A stretch of 64,000 bases of DNA from contig CAXAMN010003058.1 of assembly GCA_963970005.1 (NCBI GenBank), forward strand, positions 1-64,000. Reading direction: 5' to 3'. Source of the DNA: Durusdinium trenchii. Its lineage: Eukaryota; Sar; Dinophyceae; Suessiales; Symbiodiniaceae. Of this stretch, positions 51,110 through 64,000 are shown in pieces. Every line of letters starts with the position of its first letter. The stretch's first letter is position 1. The notes below the pieces were generated by a model that saw nothing but the letters and a program-made list of their open reading frames with translations, was not told the DNA's origin and did not search any database. The position numbers and the translations under genes are program-made.

Positions 51110-52290
51110 CTTGCACCGGGAGTGGACACAAGCGAGCACACAAACACGGCAAATAACTATTACTGTATATAATCTCACCTGTTAACAATTCCACACTGAA
51201 CAACTCTACGGCATGGTATTCGCTCGCCCTCTGACCACGAAGGTAAATGTTATGCAAATGGCAACACCAGATTGCCCCAATGGGGCTATCGTACTAAAGG
51301 CAGATAAATGATAGCTAGAATCAACCGTGCACTAGCAGTCTGGTCTGGGCTTGACACAGCAAAAGAAGACAAAATGGTCAAGCTTCTCCTTAGTGCCCAA
51401 GGACCGAGTTTCAGTAAGGATTGAGGTTGATATGCAGTTAGAGGAACGAAAACAACAAATAGAATCAAATCTATTGGATGGCATTGGCGGGTATTAGCCT
51501 CAGTTCTGTTCACAAAGAGTATGCGGTATACAATTCATTGTCCTGCCACCAGGTGTCTTTTCTTGGTCGCTCATCTCCTCGAAACTCTTGTTGATCCACG
51601 TTGCCTCCCAGCTTCATCGTTGCAACGAAGCACTGCCTTCTGACATTCGAGGAGTGGGCCCGGCCAGGCGGCCATGTGATGGGTCGGGACTTGACAAGGT
51701 CCCAAGCAGGTCTTGTGGACTTGCTCTTGGCATCATGTTCTTTGTTTCTTACTAAGTCTTTTTGAAGTCTTATTCTTCGTCTTGTTTCGCGTCCGGCCTT
51801 CGAAGCGACCTTCGCAGTTGCCTTGGCCTTGTCGGAGGAGACGAAATCTCAGTGATGCGCAGGCGTGGAGGAGATAAGGCCCCAAGTGGACATGACAGTC
51901 CAATGTTGAAGAGATATGACAGTCCAAGGTCCAGATTTCCGGGCTTCTGGGAATATGGCCGGATATGGATAGGTATGGGAGGTATGGCTGGTAAAGGGCC
52001 ACAGGTTCCCTTCTTGCAGTTTCCAACTGTGCTGACAAAATGCTCTTCTCAGCTTTCTTGATTGCACCCATCTTCACCCACAGCTTCTTTAATCCTTGGA
52101 ATTGTGCGCAACAAGCCTGTGGCATCTATACAATTCTATACATATCTATCGGACTGAATGATAAAACATGAGAACAACCAAGGGTATTGCAAAAGGATGC
52201 AAAAGGCATTATAAGATGTAAATACAGTAGCACAGTAGTATACAATGCTTGCATGTTGTTGAGAAGTGCTTTGACTTGATAAGGTGCACC
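51110..52290. other. No confident gene
   Basis: A minus reading at about 52100-51950 (QGLKKLWVKMGAIKKAEKSI) could be a short exon. The rest is AT-rich or short frames. Confidence 0.3.
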
Positions 52291-52500
52291 CTACAAAATA
52301 CTCATGCGCATGTTGTCACATCTAATGATTGCTGCCGTGTCACGTGCCGTCATCACCAAGACTGCTTCGGCGTCAACATCTGAACAGTCCACCGCAATCA
52401 CCTCCAGTGACTGCAGTGAAATGCGGTGGTGATTCATGTCATGGTGACAAAGGCCACCCTCCGGGCATAGCACTGGATACTTAGCATAGCACCCCTCACG
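52291..52500 (-). CDS. Possible terminal exon
   Basis: The minus reading GCYAKYPVLCPEGGLCHHDM, NHHRISLQSLEVIAVDCSDV, DAEAVLVMTARDTAAIIRCD ends with a stop at 52291. Composition is coding-like with five Cys residues, but the upstream border is unknown and no domain is recognised. Confidence 0.25.
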   Translation of the reverse strand, partial: REGCYAKYPVLCPEGGLCHHDMNHHRISLQSLEVIAVDCSDVDAEAVLVMTARDTAAIIRCDNMRMSIL

Positions 52501-52620
52501 ACCGTCATTCATTTCACGAGATGGTCCGGAGACCAATCATACGTATGTCATATATGGCCAGCTGTGGGATGCTGTGGGTCAAAACTGGGGAACCTTGGTT
52601 GACGGAAAATGAACCGAATA

Positions 52621-52722
52621 GTGAAAAGATGTGGAAAAAACAACTTGTCTGGGTTCTGACCCACAGCCATTGTGAAAAGATGTGAAAAGACAACTTGTCT
52701 GGGTTCTGACCCACAGCCATGT
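52621..52722. repeat. Tandem duplication of ~52 bp
   Basis: GTGAAAAGATGTG(G)AAAA, CAACTTGTCTGGGTTCTGAC, CCACAGCCAT occurs twice in succession with small differences in the A-run. Confidence 0.9.
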
Positions 52723-52739
52723 CCCCAAAACTCATCACA

Positions 52740-55700
52740 TAAATGGTCGCAGGCCGCACGCCTTCAACGGATCTCCAGGCCTGAGGCGAAGTGAGTTCAC
52801 AAATGAAGAGGTCTACTGCATGACGACATCAACCAGGAAACTTCACGGCCACTGTTTGGGAGCATGCATTGCCTTGAGCTAGCCATGCCACGGACATTGA
52901 GAGCCACACTTGACTTTGCCGCCTTTCTTCCCTCCCTTGAGGAATGACGGAAGCCTTGAATCTTGCCCATGCCAGTCATCGGCTACGAGGAAACGAAGCA
53001 CGTGAAATGTGAAACGAAACGGTCGCCCATACCATTCAACACCCACAAGGTCACAATTGAGCATCGTTCAAATCTTTGGAGTGAAGGGTCGTACGGAGCT
53101 GCTTTACGCAAGTGCTTATCCTTTGCTTACGCAACTCACATGTCAGCTTACGCGCATGCAGGGGGGCATGAAGTGCTTACGCTACAAACTTTCTGCACTA
53201 CACCGCAACATCAGTTTATGCACTCGAAAAACGAAGCAAACACCCTTATATAACACATACACACGCAAAGCTTACGCACTTTGCTTACGCCATGCTATTG
53301 CTTTAGCAAAATTTGAACACCAGATAGTTGGACGATGCTTAAATTATCTAAACATGACCGCTTTTCGGCGCCTTGTGCTACAAACTAATCAAGGACAAAG
53401 CTGGCGTGCATTGAACATTATCTAGTTACTAGTCACCCTACTTCCGGCCAAAGACAGAACATTGTCAATTGTCAATCAGTATGATTGCCAAGCAGCTCGA
53501 CGACATCGCCTACCTGGAAACTCGCTTGTTTCTCATCCTGCCAGGCAACCAAGATGCCACTGACAAGTTGAAGGCCACAGCACTACATGCTTGTCGGCTG
53601 AAAGGCAAGACTCACACAAGCATACTAGAATCCGGCAGCTCTGCTCCTTGTGTGTACCTTGGTCACAGGACGCCTGTTTCACCTCTCTCACTACTGACCC
53701 TTCAAAGGAAACATTCGGTCTTTGGTCGAAGCGACTCACTCTTGCTGCTCTAGTGATTTATAGGTTTTGTCAAGTCACATCTCTTGATCTCTTCTCGAGT
53801 GATTTCTATGATGCTCTCCGCAGACTGATAATAGCAATTCCTCAGCTGGAGAGCCATGTGCATCAATTTGGGACGAAACACCAATGGACAACGCAAAACA
53901 CCAACTCAGTGAGAGCTCCTGTGGTTTTCCACTCAGCACTCAATACCGTAAACCACACGATTCCGAATGCATAATCTTGACAAGAATTCTTTGCAAGACG
54001 CTCTTGAAGCCCTCACACAGCCAGTCCCCGCTAGTACCTTTTCACTTCTTCGACCATTAGCTATGGGGCCAAGCTGGCAAGCTATTCTCGGAACCTTGAT
54101 TGTTCCACCCGTCTATGTGCTAAGGCTGCTAAGGTATCGGAAATCAGAATGTAGAGCAACATAGACATAGAGCAACTCATACTGACTTCCACTGTTTGAC
54201 AGGTGAGGGGGGGTTGCTGACAGCTTTGAAGTTGTGCCATGTTGCTTGATTTTTTAGAAGCCTGTTGCGGGCATGCATTGGATGACTGAAATGCTTCCAA
54301 GTGTCAAAGAGTTGAAGTCAATGATCTGGGGGGAACAGCTGGAAATCGATGCAGAATTGTAGAAATGCCTTCGATTTGTCCAGCGCCGGTCGGAAAGCTG
54401 AGAACACCTTCAGTCAAAGACATCTGGCCTCATTGGACATATGACCATCTTGCGCTGCTGGCGTGAGCAGGAAGTTGGTGGGAGTATCCAAGTAGACATT
54501 AAACCTCAAGCAAACAAAGTACACGAGCCACATGACATGAGTCACATGATCATGACTCATGACTGACTTTGAAACAAGAGGAGTCATGCAAGTTTCTCAC
54601 AAATAGTGCTGCCCTGATGTGGTTGCACATTCAAAGCGCCCGGGTTCTAGCAATAGTTCCAACTAGGCTGGCGGCAAGTACGCAAATTTATCAAAGTACC
54701 TGTCACACCGCAGTTCCGTCATCGCGCCAACTCTCACGAAGACAAAACAGCTGTTACACGTGTTACATCCATTCTCTTATGCGCAGTGGAGTTTCAATGG
54801 AAAAGCTGCAATGTAGGCAAATCCTGTAAGCAACACTTCTATATAATCCCCAACAATTGCACGTTCTTGCCCCAAGAAAGGGGAACAAATAACAACAATC
54901 ATTGACCCAAGGTGTCGTGATACACAACTCCCAGCATATATTGTGCCAGCGGGCATCCAAATCAGCTGAATGATCTCAGGCTCCAGGAACATACCTCCGT
55001 CCGCTAGGTTTGTTCCACGACTGCCCGCCAACAAGATAGCAAGCCAGAAGTGTGAAGATCTGACAAGCGGCTGGTGAGATACTCGCCTTTGGACACCATG
55101 CACCTGAGGGGAAGGAAAAAAAGACACAAGCTACTGCTGCAGCTAATGCTGTTTGTGCTTCTTTGAGGCATCCTCAAGATGCTGTGTGAACCTTCTGACA
55201 CCTCCCTACAGGACGAGCGACGTGTGGGCGTAGAGGGCCTGGGCAGCAATGAGCAAGCAAACTAATTCGGCAGCGAGACAGTTCAATCAAACTTCTGAAA
55301 CGCGCCCCGGTTCCATCACGCATAGCAGCGATACACTCAAGGCAAAAGGTCAAGAGATGCTGAGAGAACTCTGGGAATAAGAGGCAATGACACGACACCA
55401 AACCACTCAACCAAATTGCAGGAACCTCAGCCATTTGTTTGGCCCTGCTGCCAAGAGACATCCTCTTCAGTTTGCCCCTGGCCGGACACGGGACAACACG
55501 TCTGGTCCATCTAAGTTGGAATGATTGTGACTCGATGGCCGGGCCCTTTCTGAATCCATCAAGGCCCTTAAAACAGCTTAAAACTGGTCAGGATTCTACC
55601 CAAGAAAAGGCCCTCCGCCGTCCGCCTCGCCATCATCATCCTCGTCTTCCGAGTGTGCACCTCAGGCAGCAAGCACGGATGTCAGATTGATACAGCCAAC

Positions 55701-55980
55701 ACAACCAAGAAGAGGCCAGCAATTGTGCCAAGACCCTGCAATCTCTCAAAACACCTTTGCTCATCATATCATATTCTATGAGGTTGCACTTCGCCCTCCG
55801 TGAGTGGGGAGTTTGCTTGTGACTGTGTCCACGGTATCCGTGGTGTGCGTCTAGTGATTAGGGTGTCAGGTGGGTTGAGGTGAAGTGAAATGAGATGGAT
55901 GGGATGAGGGCGTTTAGAAACAGGCCATATGCCGCATGACACTACTTCAGAAGGGAGGAGGCGGCGAAACCAGTAGCAGC
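52740..55980. other. No gene recognised
   Basis: Only short readings without domains, for example a minus stretch at 55000-54780 (GGMFLEPEIIQLIWMPAGTI) that could be an exon of a membrane protein. No repeats stand out. Confidence 0.3.
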
Positions 55981-55984
55981 AAGC

Positions 55985-57780
55985 GCCATTCTCTGGCTCT
56001 CGATCTCGCCAAATACGCGCCCTTTCTTGTGTTATCAGGCTTGTATTTGTCAAAAAGCGCCCTTGGGTGGTTTCCATTCTAGCTCTCCATCTCTCGATCT
56101 CGCTATCTCTCTACCTCTCTGGCCGCTTTTACCGAGCCACCTATCCTCCCACCCTTTCGCCCCACTAGCATTGACCTGTCTGCACTCTACACAAAACGAT
56201 CTATCAACATCTGCTTGTCATCTTTTTACGACTAGCTACATCTACATAAATACATGCATGTCTCCACATCTGCTTTCGACCCTCCAATGGCCTGCACACG
56301 TCCAGCCGTCCATATCTACTCTCTGACACTCTCTTCCCTTCTATCCATCCATCCATCCACCCACCTATTTGTGCAACTGGCGATTCATTCAGCTATCCAA
56401 AGTCATCCTTGACCTATTCACACTTCTCACACACACATCCATCTATCCACGTCTGCTTATCATCTTCTCTCTCTCTCACCATCTAAGCGCCATTTTCTAG
56501 TTCTCCATCTCTCGATCTCGCCAAAACAGGCGCCCTTTCTTTGTGTAATCAGACCCTCAACAGAAAGCGCCCCTAGGGTTGGTTTCCATATGCGCTCTAG
56601 TTCTCCATCTCTACACACAACGATCTATCAACATCTACTTAACATCTTTTTACTTCTAGCCACATCTACGTGAGAGCTTTCTGCCTACCCATCTACTCTC
56701 TATCTTCACATCTTCTCTATATCTCTCTATGTCTCTATCTGTGTCTCTTCAGCTTATATCGCGCTCCCTCTCTCTCTCTTTCTTTGAGCCTAGTGGTGCC
56801 GGCGGATTGAAATGTAGCTAGATGCCTGTGACCCTGTATATAATATGTTCATCAACCCGAATCCCGACCTAAACAATGAAAATCGACAGGTGAAGTGAAA
56901 GCTGTTATTGCTCGGAGCACCCAAACAAAGCAAACCAAGAGACGCCTTCTGATCCAGAGGTTTGTCAACACCGATTTTGGATTTCAATCTCTGCCTGTGA
57001 AGCATAAAAAGACGCGTGGTACCGGCGAAAGAACTGTGGCCAAAGTGCTGTTTTTCCCCCCCGCCCCAAGGTCAAAACACCACACCGCACACAAAAAGGT
57101 TAACTTGCATAGCCCCAAACCAAAAATCCAAACAAAGCTCTCCATCGCTCTGGGGCGCTATAAGAGGTACCCTTTTTGTTGGGTCATCATCAAGCCCTCA
57201 AAAGCAAAAAACACCTCTAAATACGTAGATCTCTCTCTGCTTTTATCCATCTACTTGCCACCACACCCTACGCACATCTATTGCTCATCTTCTCTAAATC
57301 TCTCCATATCTCCATCGTCCTATCTCCTCGACTGATCTGTAGGGGCACAGCCTCTCTCCTCCAGCTCTATACACATCCATCTATCATCTATCCACATCTA
57401 CCTCATCTCTCTATCTCTGCAGCACTCTCTGCAGCTGCAGCTTATCCCTGTTTGGTCTCTCCCTCTCTCTCTCTGACACTTCCTCCCCTTCCATCCATCC
57501 ATCCATCCATTAATATAAACCACCCCTCCATCCAGCTAGCAATCCATCGACCTACCCAGAGTCCCCGAAAAAGTGAACAGCTTAAGAGGCGCCCATTTTT
57601 CAGTGATCAGCCCTTCCAATCGAAAAAACGGGCGCATACGGGCGCCCCTGGAGTCCCTAGAGTGAATTCTCTATCTTCTCAAGCCTTGCTCTTATCAGGC
57701 CGCCACCTATCCGAACATCCACTTCTTCTCTCTGGCATTCTCTCCTCTTCTATAATTCATGCACATCAACCTTTAAGAAA
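55985..57780. repeat. Pyrimidine-rich region with a ~115-bp dispersed repeat
   Basis: The plus strand is dominated by CTCTCTATCT and CCATCCATCC words. A longer unit, TCTCCATCTCTCGATCTCGC, CAAA...GCGCCCTTTCTT(T)GTG, T(T/A)ATCAG..., AAAGCGCCC(T/C)(T/A)(G/T), GGTTTCCAT, occurs at about 55990-56090 and 56488-56590; a more distant relative with GAGGCGCCCATTTTTCAGTG is at 57575-57650. No coding gene is supported; Ser/Leu-rich readings reflect composition. Confidence 0.75.
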
Positions 57781-60700
57781 TATGCCTCATGACGCATGAC
57801 ACTATATCACCAAAATCAACCTTCCATCATACTACCCACCATATGTGCACATCAATAGATTGCGACTATCTGAGCACGGTCAGGGCTTTGATCTTTTACG
57901 GCTTGATTGCTGCTTCCAGGTAGAAACAGTAGCCTATACTTGCACCAGGGGGGCAATCTACTGTAACAGTACAGGGTCAAGTTGCAGCCGGGTTGCTGAG
58001 CCCATCTGACCATATCCAAGAGCGACGGATATTGTAGTGGTCTGTCCTGTAGGCCTGTGCAGCGCAAACTTCTTGCTGTGAGCTCGCTAGTTAGGCGTAA
58101 CTGTTTGTTTGTTCAGCAGCGGGATACAAGTCGTCCCTACAACTCTGATTGGTCACGCAACTGGGGGAACTGGCGATTGATTGGTCAGGCTATGAAAAGG
58201 TACACTTTGGGCGCGCCTGGTCCCTGCTGGGCAAGTCATCCACCTCAAACTCTTTAGCCTCCAGCTCTGTTCATGTCAAAACCGCACTTTTCTTTTGTTA
58301 TACGGACTTCTTGCCACCTACCATGAGGAGGAATTTGAGCTTGCCTTATATACTAGTTTGAATTCACAACCCTTGCTTACGCTTCTTCAAAACACCTGGC
58401 AAGATCTAGCTGCTAGCGAACGCAGTTCCGAGATCTGATCAGCACCGAGGCATTGCCTCGTTCTCATCAGCCGGAGCGAAGGATGCCCGCAATCGTGAGC
58501 TGGCTCGGCTGCCCTCACGGGACTTAGGCATCGGAAGCAGCCCACCAGATCCAGGCACGCCAAGCAGCCCCTGACAGCTGTGAGCAAAGAAGCAGCGCGC
58601 AACTCAAAGCAAATCATAGCAAATTTTGCTCAGCAAATTCGCAGATCTTCCTATTCTGAAGTATTCTCATGTTTCTTGCTCTCGAGCCCTCTCGACTTCT
58701 GGTCAAGCATGCCTGTCCCTTCGAACGCACTGGAGTTGTATCTGGTGTCTTTTCCAGGACTTCAACCTGCCGATGCAACCGATGCAATCGCATAGAAATG
58801 CAGAAATAAGCTTTGCTCAAGCTGAGGAATCTGCGAATGGTGAACACCTGCATGCCTGCATATCCTGCATTAAACGACAACCATTCCCCAAGGCTGTACG
58901 GTAGAGCAGCTTTCTATACCCTCTGGAGGACGGCCTCCTCCTCCTCTTCCTCTTCGCCAGTCTCTGGGAGGACAGGCAGCCTATAAATCTCCTCCGCAAA
59001 TCTTCAAACAATAGTTAGTCGTTTTAAGCCCTGCGGGGTAGGCCGCTCGATCAGGCAAGCTATAGCAGCTATTGAGTAGGAGATAGCCTGAGATAGCGCT
59101 CACACTATTCATGCAGTTCCTAGATTTTAACAATTTATGCAACACGAACAGCACAAGCCGAAAGAAACGGCAATGGACGCTCATGCCTCCGATCATTGGA
59201 ATTTGCTCTATGCACAGCAATCTGCGATGGCATTTTGTCTGGCAATAAGCTTGTTTAACCATAACAAGCGCAGCCCATCAAAACCACGAAGCCAGAGCCG
59301 AACCGCACCTGTTGGACGAGAAAAACAATATGTTGCTTTTAACGGAAACCGGCGGGTCAACAGAATCAACAACAAAGTCAAACCTCTACGAACAAATAAA
59401 TCAAGAAACTACTCTCAATTTCCCCTGTATTAGATGCGGGCGGGAGATCAGCCCTGCGTGTTGTCTTTATTGGAACCCCAACAAGCACCAAAAAAGGAAC
59501 ACGGAAGCACACTTTTCTTGAACACACCCGGCATTACTTTTCTTGTTGTAGGTTCTATATAGTTTTTGACTTTGTCATCACTTTGGCCCACCGAAGGCTC
59601 TCGCTATGCTGTGACCAAAATGACAATAATGGCAATGCCATAGGTAGAAATAAGTGTTGGGAAGGGTGACTAATATAAACCGGGTTTGAATCCCTCTTGT
59701 TTAGCACCTATGAGCCTATGGCTTCCAACTGCAAAAGTTTCAGGACTGCAATGGAATTCTCTATCTAGTCCATTTCAACATGCCTCAACTGAATGAACGT
59801 GCAAACAGCAAAGCTCCTTGCCATAAGCCAGCTGGGAATCAATATGCTTCTGCCTCCACAGAGTGCTTTCATGAGAATCATCCAACAGTTCTGAGGCTCT
59901 GAGTGTTGTCCTCGCATTTGGTAATTGTTCCACTGCCGTGAACTGGTCAAGGTGAAAAGCAGTGTCTGCTTTTCTCGGTCAACCACCAGCGTCGCATCTC
60001 CCCAATGCACCCAAACACCCCAAACAAAAACAACACCATGGAAGGTCAGGATGTCCGCCAGCCTCCGCCTGAGCTTCCTTTCAGCATGCGGTAGCAAGCA
60101 GTCCACCAGGTGGAGCTGGCCGTCCGCTTGGTGCCGTCACCGTCGGACGCCGTCGGATAAATTTATGACGCTTCTCAGTCACAATTAAGCAGCACTAACA
60201 GTACATGCCATAAGATCTTGGCAACCTGCCGAGTATTTGCCTGCTTCGAACCCTTCGCTATGAAACCACTGTACCCCATGGCCACTCTCAATGTCCATAC
60301 AGTATATAAATTAAAGGATCCCGTCTCAAAAACTTCTGTCCTTTCCATGGTCATGTTTGCTCGTCACCCTGAGGGCTGGTTAATTATTGCCATTTGCATG
60401 AGGTGAGTGTGACACAAAAAAAAAGCCTGAAACGCAGGGAAATTGGAGTGGTCTTCGTAGCTCCTAAGCAAGCAGCATTGTTATTATACAATGCATGAAC
60501 AAATCATAGATCATTTTAGAATGACATGCTGGATGTGGGCTGGACCCACCTTGAACTCGTCTGGTGTGACGCCGCTCTTGTTCTCACGGGATGCCTAATG
60601 AAGCTGGGGCTTAGATTCCTTTTTGGCGGCAATGTGGAAGGAGCTCTAGTCTATCTGGACCTGTTCAAATGCTTTCATCATATACAGAGAAAGATATGTA

Positions 60701-63700
60701 TCAGAGAAAATTCTTCTCTGCAAGTCTGTTGTGGCATCGCAACTGGTACGGCCCTTGCCAATGTCAATCACAACTGTTCTTTTGTGCTTCTACCGGTCAC
60801 TCCCACGATTAAGACAAATGTATACAAATGTATGTTTGTGCCTTTCATATCCGTTCATCCCAGAATCTGCGTAAGTCAACTTTCAGTCTCTAGGGTGAGC
60901 GGACAGCAGACCTAGCAAACTGGCCATTATTTTTTTTACATTGATCATTGATCACACAATTATCAAAAACGCTTGTACCATACTGGCCTGTGGATTTGTC
61001 TGTGTATGGTGGCCTGGTTGCCCTCAACTGCCGTAACTAGTCTGTTCGTTCATATCGCAGAAACACTAAAAATATAGAGGAGAGGTGCCTATCCACTTTC
61101 TTCATGCTACTTCAACCTCCAACTCCAAAGTTGTACCTCCACCCCACGCCCAAAAAGTTGCAATTGGTGTTCCAACCAACAGTTGCCGAACCCACTGTGA
61201 CATTTCGAGAGCAATTCCGTGTGTTTTAATGAGCAGTCAAGGGTCGGCCGTCAGCAAACCAGCGAAGAGCTGAACAACTCGGTCACCATGATCGTCGAGG
61301 GGAACGCCGAGCACGGTCCTTGGGTTGCTCTGTCTATGGCCAGGCGGGTGAGAAATTGCCAGAATGGTCGGACAAATTCCAATCGCGGGTTCTTTAGCTC
61401 TGATTCTCTTGCCTCCAAAATTGCTCAAATTAAATCCGCAAGGTTGTCCAGATCGCCAAGCCGAAGAAAATCAATGAAAAACTGCATTACTTACAGAAGT
61501 AGTGGGTATTCCCAAGACACGTCCCAGAGGCGAGACTTGTCACATTCAGTTCAAGAAATTCAATCTAGAATCTAGAGGGCTATGATCAGTACACAGTACT
61601 CTGCGCCTTCGTTGGATGAATGCCTCCTGGTCACGCGCTTGTCAGAGGTGAGCCTTTCAACATGTACGGAGCCTCATTGCACGTGATGACGTGAGCAAGT
61701 TTCGTGCATCACTATCACTTGCAAGTACAGTATATGAGTTCAAAAGCCCGTGCTAGTAGATGGACAAAGTGCAAGTGACCGCACGAATACAAGTGGCCTT
61801 TATCTTGAGAAGGGCTCTCTCTCTCTCTCTCAGCAGGGTTGAGTTGGCAACTGTTCTTTAAAAGTCGGTACATCATGGTACATCAGTATTGTATGTATAA
61901 TATAGGTATATATATATAGCGGTGAAATGCGGTAAATTGCACTTGAAATGAAAACATCAGGCGAAGTCCAGTCTGGGGTGCCGACTGCAACTGAATCAAA
62001 CACCTCGACTGCCACATGGAACCTTGGTTTGACAATGGTTAGGCTGCTGACCCAATGGATGTCAATTTTTTCGTGCGGTCGCTACTTCTTACTTCCGGAC
62101 GAGATCTGTTTGCTCTGTGCATCTCTGTGCGACTGCAACTGCACAGCTCAAGCCAGGAAACATGACGTGTCCAGCGGAATCGGCAATGGTCAGCTCGACC
62201 AGCATACCTCGGCACAAGAAACAAACAAAAGAAGCTCCAGTTCCTGAAGCAGCATACTGCCTCGAGTCATCTTAGAGGTGGATGTTTGTGTGGCTGTTGA
62301 ACCCCAATATGCTAGCCAGTAGGGCCTGAATGTCGGTGCGGGACCCTTCCTGAAACCTAATGACCTTTTGGTTTACTATCTGGTCTGAATCTATGACTTG
62401 CAGCTGTGGTACGGCAAAAGGCGGGGCGCGTCAGAATGGCAATCTCAGATTCACCTTCCAGGCTTTTGAATTTGAGCCGGTCAGGTCCAAGTGCTATTTG
62501 TGATCACAGGTTCGGTAAACTTCCAGAAATCTTGGCCAAAGTCATGTTTGCTCATGCGCTCTGTGCACTCAGTTCACTCCACTCACTTCCGGAAACACAG
62601 CGCCTGTGTGTGGAAATGGCCGTGTGAGAGCATGGAATTGGGAGCAGAGGTGCATAAGCTCAAGCCTCAGAACTGAAGATCGTTTGCATTGCTTGCCACC
62701 ACCACCTATCGGGGTCACCCGAGACAAAGCAAAGCCCTTTGACTGTTCACCTTGTCCAACACCCCAAACACACTCACCCAGCCAAAGTGGAAGATCTGAG
62801 TCGGCCATTCCAAGTCCAAAGCCTACTTAACAAAAACAATCATAAAAAGTCCACACAATACAAGTCCTTTCCACTGGCTTTGGGAAGTGGCTTGCGTTTC
62901 TTTCTTGACATCCAAACATTCATTCCTGACCACACACCAAACACAAAACAACTGCCCCTACTAGCCTACCTTGGGGGGCGGACTGCAAAATGGAATTGGT
63001 TAAAAGGATAATGGGGATTGGAGTTTGGCCCGATTAGAACTTTTGCACAAACACTAAACACTGCCAAGAAATTCCCTTCATTCTCTGGTCTTAGAATGTA
63101 GGTGTCTTCGCAGAAAGCCTTCAACTCAACTGAAAGGCAGCAAAGCAGGCCAAGTAGCTGATGACTCCCATCAATTTCCACAAAAACTACTGGCCTGAAG
63201 CACAAGCGAGCAGCCACGGTGCTTCTCCAGTTGCAGTGGCCCTATAGATAGAACCCCATGAATGCACGATACTAGCAGGGCAGCTTCATTCAATTCAGTG
63301 GATCAGTGACGGATTTCATTGGCACTCATGGCTCAAAATCAGATTTGAACTGCCCACTGCGCAAGCCCTCCTCATGTGGAGAGCCAAACTGCCAAAACGC
63401 TGCAATTCCATGTTCTGTTTGGGTAGGGTCCGGACTTGAAAGCAAAGTGCTTCAATTTGGAATGCAACCCCACCGTTGATTAAGCCCTCTACTACAAGGT
63501 GGCAATCTTGCCAATCAAGAAACTGTTCTGTCGAGTTGCTCTGTCTTGCCACTGCCACCTGGTTTGGCCCTTTGCCGAATCGCGGCCTTGCCACTAAAAT
63601 CCACCTGGCTGGAACATCACATTCATGCCGTGGAAAGAAACCTTTGGTGCTTACTGTATGTTCTGATTGCGCTTACTGTTCCCAGTAGCTCAAACAGGTG

Positions 63701-64000
63701 TTTAGGCGAGAGCCGTCATGTGCCACCGGAGCCTACAGCCCCCAAAAACCGCAAAAACTGTCTGTTGCTTCAAGTGTACAAGGGCCCTGTGAAGTTTTCA
63801 CCTACCTCACCTTTTACCTCCAAGGCCAAATAGCACGCGGTGCAAATCTTAAACCGGGGCAGAAAACATAAATTGCGCTAATTTCGCTGATTTGTTTTAG
63901 CACTCATCCGGGCATGAGTGCACAACCAACAAACGGCTCATAGAGTGGGAGGAAAGCTGCAATCCAAGTCACGCTTAGATTTTGAAAGTAGGCAGGGACG
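57781..64000. other. Gene-poor stretch with weak exon candidates
   Basis: Three minus-strand readings have coding-like composition without recognisable domains: 60106-59765 (PHAERKLRRRLADILTFHGV, WVHWGDATLVVDREKQTLLF), 63217-63010 (VVFVEIDGSHQLLGLLCCLS, AFCEDTYILRPENEGNFLAV) and 63594-63340 (NQVAVARQSNSTEQFLDWQD, LVVEGLINGGVAFQIEALCF). A CTCTCT run lies near 61815 and a (TA)n run near 61906. No RNA gene or mobile element was identified. Confidence 0.25.

Noticed and set aside
59675..59700. tRNA T-loop-like GGTTTGAATCCC
   Set aside because: No cloverleaf can be drawn from the flanking bases.

Overview
The window looks like nuclear DNA of a dinoflagellate, most likely a symbiodiniacean-type alga; this is an inference. 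The supports are: Ty1/copia-like retroelements whose Pol carries a cytosine-methyltransferase-like PPC...FEH(P) domain between protease and integrase; a head-to-tail pair of intronless eukaryotic RPS13 genes whose similarity begins at a polypyrimidine-AG site, as expected for spliced-leader trans-splicing; very low gene density; and abundant satellites. I found no spliced-leader gene, rRNA or tRNA.

Layout. 0.3-2.2 kb: a Gag-like retroelement gene whose N-terminal part is on the minus strand and whose zinc-knuckle part is on the plus strand, as if a segment had been inverted in place. 2.6-6.3 kb: two unidentified coding candidates around satellites with 13-bp and 52-bp units. 6.5-13 kb: almost continuous satellite DNA, including a nested inverted-repeat structure of about 5 kb (CACTC tracts outside, a 42-bp family inside, a 57-60-bp family at the centre). 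13.4-14.3 kb: a minus-strand gene with a LOTUS/OST-HTH-like segment. 16.7-23.7 kb: LTR element 1 (100-bp LTRs, 5-bp target duplication, decayed gag-pol, an extra ORF before the 3' LTR). 25.4-26.4 kb: a cluster of a palindromic repeat family. 27.7-30.3 kb: a secreted-type PPP phosphatase gene with broken frames. 31.2-32.5 kb: the RPS13 pair, one copy interrupted by an N gap. 34.4-42.2 kb: LTR element 2 (135-bp LTRs with one mismatch, target duplication GACTC), apparently recent yet with several frame changes. 42.2-64 kb: sparse, mainly minus-strand exon candidates, among them three canonical EF-hand loops, in simple-sequence-rich DNA.

Only RPS13 is a confidently intact host gene. The two LTR elements share the order Gag (zinc knuckle), protease, methyltransferase-like domain, integrase, RT, RNase H. 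Exon boundaries elsewhere are tentative because dinoflagellate introns do not reliably follow GT-AG and no transcript data are available.
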